Source: Limibacter armeniacum (GTDB lineage: Bacteria > Bacteroidota > Bacteroidia > Cytophagales > Flammeovirgaceae). Taken from it: a stretch of DNA of 64,000 bases. The position numbers and the translations under genes were made by a program. The notes below the pieces were generated by a model that worked only from the letters and a program-made list of their open reading frames with translations, did no database searches and had not been told where the DNA came from. The DNA lies in assembly GCF_036880985.1 (NCBI RefSeq), contig NZ_JBAJNO010000002.1, positions 62,001-126,000 of the forward strand, written 5' to 3'. Positions 17,151 through 25,868 of this stretch are shown here, piece by piece; position 1 is the first letter of the stretch, and the number at the start of each line of letters is the position of its first letter.

Positions 17151-20100
17151 TTAATGCAGGCTGCTTGCTTCCACAAATTCAGAAGGAAGCGAACCGAAAT
17201 GTTCCTTGAAGCACTTGGTGAAATAGGAAGGTGACTTGAACCCAACACTGTACACCACCTCAATTACGCTGTGCTTGCCAGTGGATAGCAGAGCGGCTGC
17301 TTTTTGCATGCGATAGTACTTGATATACTCACTGGGAGGTCTTTCCATAACGTGCTTGAATCGGATATTGAGGTTGGAGCGACTCATACCGATTTCTTTG
17401 CAGAAGGTGTCTACAGAAAGATCAGGATCACTCAAGTATTCTTCCATGATTCGTTTCACTTCTATAGAAAATTTATCCTCTTCAGATACCTCATCAGCAT
17501 GTTGTTCCTCTTCAGAGAGCAGGTCCTTCAGATAGCTTCTCCGGATCTGGTAGTACTTCTGGATAGTCGTCTGTAAGGTCAGGGTCAAATGTTCCCAATC
17601 AAATGGTTTTGATACATAAGCATCAGCCCCATTTTGCAATGCTATCTTACGGCTTTCAGTCGCATTTTTGGCAGAAAGCATTACGACAGGGATATGATTG
17701 GTTTTCTTATGCTCTTTTACCATGCTGCAGAGTGCATATCCATCTGTCTCTGGCATCATGATATCTGTCAGGATGATGTCAGGCAAATGTGTTTTGGCTA
17801 GCTCAAATGCTTCAGCCCCGTCTGAAGCTTCTACTATTTGGAAATCTTCCTCAAGTCCGCTTTTCATAAACGTTCTGAATTCAGCATTGTCATCAGCTAG
17901 TAGCAGTGTTTTCTTACCCTCTGTACCGAGAGGCTCCAAGGTTTCCTGAACCTTTACGGTATGAGTTTCTTGTGCCAGTTCCTCATCCGCAAAGTGGGTT
18001 TTCCCTTTTGGTAATGAAATGCAAAAGGTAGTTCCTTTTCCTTCTTCACTGGATACGGTGATACTCCCATGATGAAGTTCCACCAGCTCTTTGGTTAGTG
18101 CCATGCCAATGCCAAACCCTTTTTCTTCTACCAGTGTGCTTTGCTCTTGGGAATAGTATTCAAAAACTCGTTGTTGCATTACTTCGCTCATACCTTTTCC
18201 CGTATCAAACACCCGAAGCAGCACATTTTCCCCTGTATCTTCCACCATGACTTGGATGCGACCTCCTTCGGGTGTGAACTTGAAGGCATTGCCAACTAGG
18301 TTTTGAATCACTTTCTGGATTTTACCTTTATCGAGCCATAGTGATATATCACTTTCACCCAAAACCTCTAGTGCTATTTTTTTGCTTTCAGCCCTTGCTT
18401 CAAAGGCAAGGCATAACTCCTTGAGAAAATCCACTGCCTTTACCTGTTGTATGCGCAAAGGCTGCTTGCTGCTTTGTATTTTTCGGAATTCCAGCAGTTC
18501 GTCGACCAATTGCATCAGTTGTTTGGCATTCTTGAGCATCAGTTTCAGGTACTCGTGGTCAGCAGGTATCGATTCACCTTTTCTGATCAGTCTATCCAAC
18601 GGTCCTATGATCAGTGATAGTGGTGTCCGTAGTTCATGGGAAATGTTTGTGAAAAAGTTGATTTTCAATTGGTTGATGTGGGACACTTTTTCCTTGTCCA
18701 TCTTTTCAACCAACAGGTCTTCTTTGAATTGCTTGCGTACCCTCATTTCCTTATAAACCAGCTGAACCATAATGGCTGCCAGCAGCAGGTAGAGGAGATT
18801 AGCCCACCATGATCGCCATAAGGGCGGCAAAATTTCGATGGCAAGTACCGTTGCTTCACCCCATACACCATCTTCGTTGGCTGCCTTTACCTCAAAATTA
18901 TAGTTTCCTGGAGACAGGCGGGCAAAGTTGGCAGTCCGTTGCTTATCAAGGTAGAGCCAGTCATCAATATATCCTTTCATCCTGATGGCGTATGTGACCT
19001 GTTCAGGTTGGCTGTAATTGATGGCTGTATAATCAATGGCCAATATGGCTTGACCGTATTGGATACTGATTGACTCCTTGTCCATCAGTTTGAGGGATTC
19101 CTGCTTGTCAATGCTTTTGTTTCCCAAAAAGGAAATCTTGTTAAGAATCACATTGGGTGCTTTGTGGTTGATGGCAATCTCATAAGGACGGAAAACATTG
19201 AAGCCGTTCGTGCCACCGAAGTAAATATTGTCGTCTGATGCCTGAAAGCAGGCATTCCGGTTGAACTCATCACCTTGCAAGCCTTCGCTGCTGTAAAATG
19301 CATTGACCTTTCCGGTATTGATCATCAGTTGGTTAATGCCTTTGGCTGTACTGATCCAAAGGGCATTTTCTCGATCATCATATACCAGTCCGTTGATAAT
19401 GTGACTCGAAAGCCCTTCAGCAGTTGAATAGTGTACCAAGGTGCTATCTTTGGTATTGAGTCCATATAGTCCGTTTTGTGTCCCAACCCAAAGCCTGTTT
19501 TCCTGATCTTCCGCAATACTATAGACGAAACTGTTAAAATAGGACTGTTTGGAAGGTGTAAAAGTCTCAAATATATCGTCTCTTGGATTGTATTTGAGTA
19601 GTCCGTTTTGTGACCCGACCCATATTTCCCCAAGGTGGCTGATATGAAAAACACCCCCTCGGTTATAAGACTCATGCAAGTTCCCGTTTTCGTAATTGTA
19701 ATGGGCACTTATCTTCCCGTTTTCAATCAGGTAAATGGAGCGTGAACAGCTGACCCATACTTTGCCTTTTGGGTATTCTGTAATGCTATATATGCCTTCA
19801 TTTTCAAGTAGGTGGGTGAATCGTTTCGTTTGGGCATCTTGTCTGCTTAATCCTTTGTACTGTCCCACCCAAAGGTTTCCATTACTATCTTTCATCAATG
19901 CTTTTACATGAGGATGTAAGATGCTTTCTGAGCGGTTACCGTTGGGCTTAATGATGTTATATTGTTCACCATTTTTCCTAATCAATCCATTACCTTCCGT
20001 TCCTATCAGTACGCTGGAGGAGTCTGCCCAGAACGAGCTGACAGAACCGAAAAATGCCAATCCTGTGGATGTATCGAAGTGTGTGATGGGATAAAACTTA

Positions 20101-21131
20101 CGGGCATTGGTTGAGAAGAAATTCACACCGCCACTCCATGTGCCTACCCACATATTTTGCTTGTTGTCTTCAAAAATGGAGTAAACAGAGTTTTGACTAA
20201 GTGTGTTGGTGAGTCCATTGCCCTGTTTGAAGACCTGAAAAGTCTTGTCAAAATGGTCATAACGGGCTACCCCTTCCTTGGTGCCAATCCACAGGTTTTT
20301 ATGCTGGTCCTGAACGATCACCCGCACGTCATCTGAAGGCAGGGTACCTTTCCGGTAATGCCTGAACTTTTTATTGGCAGGGTCTTCCAGTACACTGATT
20401 CCGGCACTGCGGGTACCTACCCAAATGTGATCATTAAAGTCGACAGCTACCGTGAGTAAGTTAGAGCCATTCAATCCTTCAGTATTATTGCTTTCTGATT
20501 GGAAGGTAGTGCTTTCTTGCGTGCTGGGATTATAACAAACCAATCCCTTGTAGGTACTGGTGTACCAAATATTTCCTTTGCTGTCTTCGGCTATGGCCCT
20601 CACATTACTTGACTCGTTGGCAAGCAGTTCAAAATGGTCTGTTTGATTGTTGTATATCATCAGTCCATTGTTAGTGCCAGCAAATAGGTGACCCTTGCTG
20701 TCCCTGAAAAGGCAATTGGTAAAATTCTCCTTCCCATTTTCAAGCATCGTTTCAGGATAGGGTCTGCTTGTTTCACTTTTGATATCAAACTGGCAAATGC
20801 CATTGGCTGTACCAACCCATATCTGATGGTTAGCCCCAATTGAAAGAGCTGTGACAATATTGTGTGGGATAGTACTGGAATCTTGGGGAACATGCATGTA
20901 GTGAACGAAATCCTTTCCGTCAAAGCGGTTGAGTCCGCCACCTCTGGTTCCAAACCACATAAATCCTTGCTGATCCTGTGCAATGGCATATACAGTGCTT
21001 TGTGCGAGACCTTCTTCTACAGAATAATGAGAAATAGAATAAGGAACCTGTGCAAAACAGCTTGAAATGATGAAACCAATGATTGGCAATAGTAATATAG
21101 TCTTTAGCAACTGTCGTAAAATGTAGGGCAT
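17151..21131 (-). CDS. Hybrid two-component system sensor/regulator (HTCS) of the alginate locus
   Basis: A 1326-aa one-protein signalling system. A signal peptide (to about residue 27) is followed by a periplasmic sensor of repeated Reg_prop/two-component propeller blades (QDQQGFMWFGTRGGGLNRFDG and many similar W-[FVI]-GT repeats, about 30-670), a Y_Y_Y domain and a transmembrane helix near 770-790. The histidine kinase has its phospho-His at His832 in NISHELRTP, then an ATPase domain (NAFKFTPEGG, GIGMALTKELV). A receiver domain has phospho-acceptor Asp1123 (LTDIMMP). A C-terminal AraC helix-turn-helix (about 1220-1320, GFKSPSYFTKCFKEHFG) follows. It is transcribed divergently from susC and very probably senses alginate oligosaccharides in the periplasm to activate the locus. 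Confidence 0.93.
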   Translation of the reverse strand: MPYILRQLLKTILLLPIIGFIISSCFAQVPYSISHYSVEEGLAQSTVYAIAQDQQGFMWFGTRGGGLNRFDGKDFVHYMHVPQDSSTIPHNIVTALSIGANHQIWVGTANGICQFDIKSETSRPYPETMLENGKENFTNCLFRDSKGHLFAGTNNGLMIYNNQTDHFELLANESSNVRAIAEDSKGNIWYTSTYKGLVCYNPSTQESTTFQSESNNTEGLNGSNLLTVAVDFNDHIWVGTRSAGISVLEDPANKKFRHYRKGTLPSDDVRVIVQDQHKNLWIGTKEGVARYDHFDKTFQVFKQGNGLTNTLSQNSVYSIFEDNKQNMWVGTWSGGVNFFSTNARKFYPITHFDTSTGLAFFGSVSSFWADSSSVLIGTEGNGLIRKNGEQYNIIKPNGNRSESILHPHVKALMKDSNGNLWVGQYKGLSRQDAQTKRFTHLLENEGIYSITEYPKGKVWVSCSRSIYLIENGKISAHYNYENGNLHESYNRGGVFHISHLGEIWVGSQNGLLKYNPRDDIFETFTPSKQSYFNSFVYSIAEDQENRLWVGTQNGLYGLNTKDSTLVHYSTAEGLSSHIINGLVYDDRENALWISTAKGINQLMINTGKVNAFYSSEGLQGDEFNRNACFQASDDNIYFGGTNGFNVFRPYEIAINHKAPNVILNKISFLGNKSIDKQESLKLMDKESISIQYGQAILAIDYTAINYSQPEQVTYAIRMKGYIDDWLYLDKQRTANFARLSPGNYNFEVKAANEDGVWGEATVLAIEILPPLWRSWWANLLYLLLAAIMVQLVYKEMRVRKQFKEDLLVEKMDKEKVSHINQLKINFFTNISHELRTPLSLIIGPLDRLIRKGESIPADHEYLKLMLKNAKQLMQLVDELLEFRKIQSSKQPLRIQQVKAVDFLKELCLAFEARAESKKIALEVLGESDISLWLDKGKIQKVIQNLVGNAFKFTPEGGRIQVMVEDTGENVLLRVFDTGKGMSEVMQQRVFEYYSQEQSTLVEEKGFGIGMALTKELVELHHGSITVSSEEGKGTTFCISLPKGKTHFADEELAQETHTVKVQETLEPLGTEGKKTLLLADDNAEFRTFMKSGLEEDFQIVEASDGAEAFELAKTHLPDIILTDIMMPETDGYALCSMVKEHKKTNHIPVVMLSAKNATESRKIALQNGADAYVSKPFDWEHLTLTLQTTIQKYYQIRRSYLKDLLSEEEQHADEVSEEDKFSIEVKRIMEEYLSDPDLSVDTFCKEIGMSRSNLNIRFKHVMERPPSEYIKYYRMQKAAALLSTGKHSVIEVVYSVGFKSPSYFTKCFKEHFGSLPSEFVEASSLH

Positions 21132-21227
21132 ATGTTAGTTTGTTTAGTAGCTATTTTTTCTTGCCATTGATAGCAAGTGTGTCATTACAAAAGAACTTTT
21201 TTCTTCGTTGATTGAAGTATACAAAGT

Positions 21228-21340
21228 GTAATTTGTACATAAATTACATACAAATAGCTAAAATTGACATATAAATGGAACTGATTGTTAATTGTCAGTG
21301 CTGAATTTACAGTGTAATAAGTACACTAATACTACTTTTG
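21228..21340 (+). promoter_or_regulatory. Regulatory region between HTCS and susC: inverted repeats and a -7 box
   Basis: Two inverted repeats stand out in the 273-bp divergent gap: GTAATTT-N6-AAATTAC (21228-21247) and AGTGTA-N5-TACACT (21311-21327). A Bacteroidota -7 element TACTTTTG (TAnnTTTG) follows at 21333-21340. No good -33 TTTG is present at the expected distance, which fits an activator-dependent promoter with the second repeat in the -33 area. The 5' leader of susC would be about 58 nt. Binding by the HTCS protein is inference. Confidence 0.45.
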
Positions 21341-21404
21341 AAACATGCTGCAGCAAAGAGGTATAACATCTTTATTCAATGTGAAAAAGTAGAACCCAAT
21401 CCAT

Positions 21405-24392
21405 ATGAAAATGAAACAGATATTAATATTGCTACTGACGCTTTTGCTTCCCCTCTCCCTTTGGGCACAGGAGCGTATCATTAGTGGAACCATCACCGAT
21501 GAGAATGGGCAGTCGATGCCAGGTGTTTCAGTGCTGGTAAAAGGTACAACTAAAGGTACTGTCACTGACTTGAATGGTAAGTTCAGCCTGAATGTCAATG
21601 CATCGGACAAACTGGTTATTTCTTACATTGGTTACATGACCGTAGAGCAGGATGTGAGTAACAAAACTAAGCTTGATCTTTCTATGGCAGTCAATGATGA
21701 ATTGCTGGATGAGATCGTGGTAGTCGGTTATGGTGTACAGAAAAAGTCTCACCTTACTGGTGCTGTTGCCAAGATCAAGAATGAAGGATTGGCAGATATT
21801 CCAGTATCACGGGTAGATCAGGCACTTTATGGACAGCTAGCAGGTTTACAGATCCAGAACACCAACGGTGAAGCAGGTTCTTCTCCTTATATACAGGTAC
21901 GGGGAATGTCAACGATCAATGCAGGGAAAGGCCCGTTGATTGTAGTGGATGGTTACCCAATTCCAGATGACCTTTCTGGTATTGATATGAATGATGTAGC
22001 TTCTATTGAAGTGCTAAAGGATGCTGCTTCAGCTGCTATTTATGGATCTAGAGGAGCCAATGGTGTAATTATGATAACGACCAAAAGTGGAGGTAAGGAC
22101 AAGATGGACATTTCTTTCCGATCCAATGTGGGTATGAAGACACCAGCACTTTCAATAGATCTTTATTCTCCTCAATCTTGGTTGGAGTATGTGGCGACAA
22201 AAAGTAATGTAAGTGACAAGGATCAGGCAAGGCTTGATGCTATGGAGCAATTGGGGACTGCTACTGACTGGCAGGATGCTACGATGAGAGCTGGAAAGAC
22301 ACAGAACTATCAGTTGAGTGTTTCGGGTAGCTCAGGCAAGACCAACTATTATGTTTCGGGCTCTTATTTTAGTGAGCAGGGCATTATGCTGGCAGATAAC
22401 TACGAGAAGTTTGCCATGCGTGTAAAACTGCAAACAAAGTTGAGTGACCGTTTGGAAATGGGTTTCAATATTAACCCGTCTTTTACCAATAATGATCGCA
22501 TCAATGTAGGGATTCATGATGTATTGAGAAACTCTCCTTGGTTACCGGTATGGCATACAGCAGAAACTGCAGAGCTGACAGGGAAAACTGAAGGAGAATT
22601 GGCAATGGAGAATGATTTCAGAGATGTTTATGGGCAAAGCCTTTCAAATACCAGTAATGTGAATGGTTATGCCAAGCTGACGGGTAGAGAAAAGAATGAG
22701 CAGAAACTCAGAGGGTTCTTCAATACGAACCTTAAACTGAACCTGATGGAAGGAATGGATTTTAAGACTTCCATTGGTGTATACGCTACTCAGCGAGACC
22801 GCACTACCTACCAGAACTCATGGGCACATCGTAACGGTCAGGCGGCAACAGAAGCTTCTTACAATGGGCAGCGTGTCATAGATATGCTGAATGAGAATAT
22901 TCTAACCTACAGCAAGGAGTTTGGGAATCATTCCATTGATGCATTGGCTGGTTTCACTTACCAAAAAACGCAGATAAAGGAATCAGAAGTGGAAGCTAAC
23001 AACTTCCTTACGGATAAGATCAAGACCCTGAATGCGGGTACCATTATAGGAGGTGAGACTTCTGGATCGGAACATGTATTGATGTCTTATTTGTCAAGAG
23101 CTAGTTATGCTTATAAGGGCAAGTACCTGCTCTCAGCCAGTATACGATGGGACGGTAGCTCCCGATTTGGTCCAGCCAACAAGTATGGTTTCTTCCCTTC
23201 TGTATCGGCAGGATGGAGAGTGACGGAAGAGAATTTCATGGCAGGGATTAAGCCATTGGTCAGCGACCTGAAACTACGTGTAAGTTATGGCGCTACAGGT
23301 AACAATGGTATTCCGAACTACGGATATCTGGCTAACATTGGGCCTTCTAATTATGTACTGGGCGATGATGCCATTGTAAGTGGTTACAAGCAAACAAACC
23401 TTGGGAACCCTTCATTGAGTTGGGAAAGAACGTTTGAGTTTGATGCCGGATTTGATCTGGGTCTATTCAATGATCGATTCATTATGGGATTTGACTACTA
23501 CGATGCGACTTCTGACCAGTTGCTGCTGGAACTTCCTATCCCATCAGTAACAGGTTTCACAAGCCTTTGGGTCAATCAAGGTAAGGTGAAAAATACAGGT
23601 ATTGAATTGGAGCTTACAACTGTCAATATTCAAAAAGCTGATTTCTCTTGGAGCTCAAGCCTGACATTTGCCACTACCAGAAATGAGCTACTGGAGTTTG
23701 GAGGGGATGATGTCCTGATTCAGACGGTTGACCCTAAACGCCCTAATGACTTTATCACAAGAGTAGGCGAACCGATTGTTCAATTCTATGGATACAAAAT
23801 GAAAAGCGAATTGAGTGAAGAGGAGATGAATGTTTACTGGCCAATTGGTGTAGAGTCGCTAAGCGTGTATGTGGAAGATCTGGATGGTGACGGGAAGATC
23901 ACGGAAGCAGACAAGGTGCCTTTAGGAAAACCATTCCCTGACTTCACTTGGGGTATCACAAACAATGTACGCTACAAGAACCTAGATTTGAGCTTTACTT
24001 TCCAAGGATCAGAAGGTGCTTCTGTATTCAATCTTGACCCTTATTACTATGAGACACAGTGGAAAGGCGATGACAATGCATTGGACTTACCTGCTGAGAC
24101 AAGGGACCAAGTGGCGCTAAAATCCCTGACAGATTACCATGTTCAGGATGCTTCTTATATCGCACTACGTAACCTGACCATAGGGTATAACATTCCGGTT
24201 AACAAGTTTATCCGCAAGGCCCGTGTTTATTTCTCTGGTAGCAATCTGATCTATTTGGCAGCTGACAACTATACTTCCCTAAATCCAGAAGGAATCAATC
24301 AGTACACAGATTCTCCACTGCTGTACGGTTACCAGCGTGGTGCTAACCCATTGGCTAAAACCTACTCGGCAGGGATCACACTGGACTTTTAG
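21405..24392 (+). CDS. SusC-like TonB-dependent transporter of the alginate locus
   Basis: A 995-aa outer-membrane transporter. The signal peptide ends near residue 21 (LSLWAQ). A carboxypeptidase-regulatory-like domain follows (ISGTITDENGQSMPGVSVLVKGT, about 23-100), then the SusC-type TonB box/plug start (LLDEIVVVGYGVQKK near 105), a plug with LIVVDGYPI and EVLKDAASAAIYGSRGANGVI, and a 22-strand barrel ending in AGITLDF. SusC proteins import oligosaccharides with their SusD partner using TonB energy. The likely cargo is alginate oligomers, judged from context. It starts a five-gene run susC-susD-PL6-kdgK-eda and is transcribed divergently from the HTCS regulator. Confidence 0.93.
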   Translation: MKMKQILILLLTLLLPLSLWAQERIISGTITDENGQSMPGVSVLVKGTTKGTVTDLNGKFSLNVNASDKLVISYIGYMTVEQDVSNKTKLDLSMAVNDELLDEIVVVGYGVQKKSHLTGAVAKIKNEGLADIPVSRVDQALYGQLAGLQIQNTNGEAGSSPYIQVRGMSTINAGKGPLIVVDGYPIPDDLSGIDMNDVASIEVLKDAASAAIYGSRGANGVIMITTKSGGKDKMDISFRSNVGMKTPALSIDLYSPQSWLEYVATKSNVSDKDQARLDAMEQLGTATDWQDATMRAGKTQNYQLSVSGSSGKTNYYVSGSYFSEQGIMLADNYEKFAMRVKLQTKLSDRLEMGFNINPSFTNNDRINVGIHDVLRNSPWLPVWHTAETAELTGKTEGELAMENDFRDVYGQSLSNTSNVNGYAKLTGREKNEQKLRGFFNTNLKLNLMEGMDFKTSIGVYATQRDRTTYQNSWAHRNGQAATEASYNGQRVIDMLNENILTYSKEFGNHSIDALAGFTYQKTQIKESEVEANNFLTDKIKTLNAGTIIGGETSGSEHVLMSYLSRASYAYKGKYLLSASIRWDGSSRFGPANKYGFFPSVSAGWRVTEENFMAGIKPLVSDLKLRVSYGATGNNGIPNYGYLANIGPSNYVLGDDAIVSGYKQTNLGNPSLSWERTFEFDAGFDLGLFNDRFIMGFDYYDATSDQLLLELPIPSVTGFTSLWVNQGKVKNTGIELELTTVNIQKADFSWSSSLTFATTRNELLEFGGDDVLIQTVDPKRPNDFITRVGEPIVQFYGYKMKSELSEEEMNVYWPIGVESLSVYVEDLDGDGKITEADKVPLGKPFPDFTWGITNNVRYKNLDLSFTFQGSEGASVFNLDPYYYETQWKGDDNALDLPAETRDQVALKSLTDYHVQDASYIALRNLTIGYNIPVNKFIRKARVYFSGSNLIYLAADNYTSLNPEGINQYTDSPLLYGYQRGANPLAKTYSAGITLDF

Positions 24393-24441
24393 TCAGGAAC
24401 AAAACAGAGAACCCCTTTGCTTAACCTTTAAATGAACAACC

Positions 24442-25809
24442 ATGAAAAAAAGATATATACTGGGCATTGTTTGCCTACTGATATTTTCGGCATGCGAAGA
24501 GCAGTTGGAGCTTAAACCACTCTCAAGCATTACGGATAACAAGTTTTATGAAACCGACGAGGAGATTGAATCAGCTGTTCTGTCCGTTTACAGCGGTTTG
24601 CAAGTGTTGACTGATGAGGCTTGGATTTTGGAAGGACTGCGAGATGATAATGCTTATCCAAGCTCACTGGAGGGAACTTACGGTTTTGTGGACAATTTCA
24701 GCGATGATGAAAGCAGCCCCTTCTCAGCAAGTTACTGGACCAGTGCTTATGATGTAATTGCTAGAGCCAATACAGTACTGAAGTATGTAGGAAATGTAAC
24801 GGATGATGGTCTGAGAAGTCAGCTGGAAGGGGAAGCTAAGTTCCTGAGAGCTTACACTTACTTCAAGCTGGTCAGACTCTTTGGTAATGTGCCGTTGGTG
24901 TTGGAAACCATTCAGTATGATGACGCTGAAAAGTTCAGTAATAGTACACCGTCAGAAATATATACGGCAATTGAAGCTGATCTGAAAGATGCAATCTCAA
25001 TGTTACCGGAAAAGTATGCTTCCAGCGAAGCAGGCAGGGCAACACAGTTTGCTGCCAAAGGCATTCTGGCTAAGGTACTAATCACGATGGGAGGAAAGGA
25101 AGTGGAGGCAAAGCAGCTGCTAAGTGACATTATAGGAAGTGGTCAGTTTTCATTGATGGATAACTACAAGGAGGTATTTGAAAGTGAGCAGAATAAGGAG
25201 GTTATTTTTGCGGTGAGATATGCTGCTCAAAACGGAGAACACCAGACATTCTCTTATACATTCAGTGCCAATGGCTTCTTTGGTGGGGTGCGTCCGAGCC
25301 AAGAGTTGATGGATATTTATGAAGACAATGATGTTCGTTTTGAAGCTTCAGCTGCCTATGATGAGGCCAAGGAAAAATGGATTATCAACAAGTTTAATTC
25401 TTTGAATACACCTGAAATGTCAGGTGTTGACTGGATCGCTTTGCGTTATGCGGACATCCTACTGCTTTATGCTGAACTGGCTAATGAACTTTCACCAATG
25501 GATGCTCAGGCAACACAGTACCTTAACGAGATCAGAGAAAGAGCTGGACTGGCTCCTGTGACAGTGGCATCTCAGGCAGAGCTGCGGGATGCAATCAGGG
25601 ATGAGCGTCGCGTGGAACTGGCATTTGAAGGGCATCGTTGGTTTGACCTACTTCGCTATGGCAATGCTGTAAATATCATGAGAACCCACCTGGAAGGAGA
25701 AGGAATAAGTGCCTTGATAGAGGACTATAAGCTACTATATGCTATTCCAAGATCTGAAATTCTGTTAAGTAAAGGTAAACTTGTACAGAATCCAGGCTAC
25801 CAACAGTAA
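24442..25809 (+). CDS. SusD-like surface glycan-binding lipoprotein
   Basis: A 455-aa SusD/RagB lipoprotein. The lipobox is in LLIFSACEE (Cys17 or so). The N-terminal segment LELKPLSSITDNKFYETDEEIESAV and the TPR-like helices (LEGEAKFLRAYTYFKLVRLFGNVPLV) are family hallmarks, as is the end segment ERRVELAFEGHRWFDLLRYG. It forms the lid over the preceding SusC barrel and binds alginate oligosaccharides at the surface (cargo inferred). It lies 49 bp after susC. A hairpin terminator-like element follows at 25817-25845 and may reduce transcription into the PL6 gene. Confidence 0.93.
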   Translation: MKKRYILGIVCLLIFSACEEQLELKPLSSITDNKFYETDEEIESAVLSVYSGLQVLTDEAWILEGLRDDNAYPSSLEGTYGFVDNFSDDESSPFSASYWTSAYDVIARANTVLKYVGNVTDDGLRSQLEGEAKFLRAYTYFKLVRLFGNVPLVLETIQYDDAEKFSNSTPSEIYTAIEADLKDAISMLPEKYASSEAGRATQFAAKGILAKVLITMGGKEVEAKQLLSDIIGSGQFSLMDNYKEVFESEQNKEVIFAVRYAAQNGEHQTFSYTFSANGFFGGVRPSQELMDIYEDNDVRFEASAAYDEAKEKWIINKFNSLNTPEMSGVDWIALRYADILLLYAELANELSPMDAQATQYLNEIRERAGLAPVTVASQAELRDAIRDERRVELAFEGHRWFDLLRYGNAVNIMRTHLEGEGISALIEDYKLLYAIPRSEILLSKGKLVQNPGYQQ

Positions 25810-25816
25810 TTGATAA

Positions 25817-25845
25817 GCCGGCTTATGATAAGCCGGCACTTTTTT
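25817..25845 (+). terminator. Intra-operon terminator or attenuator between susD and PL6
   Basis: GCCGGCTTAT (25817-25826) and ATAAGCCGGC (25828-25837) form a strong stem with a very short loop, followed by ACTTTTTT. The next gene starts only 24 bp later on the same strand, so partial termination would lower PL6-kdgK-eda relative to susCD. Confidence 0.65.
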
Positions 25846-25868
25846 CCAGCCATAAACTTATCAAAGAT

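Noticed and set aside
25811-25838. Direct repeat GATAAGCCGGC, considered as an integration site
   Set aside because: It is explained as the two arms of a terminator hairpin followed by a T run.
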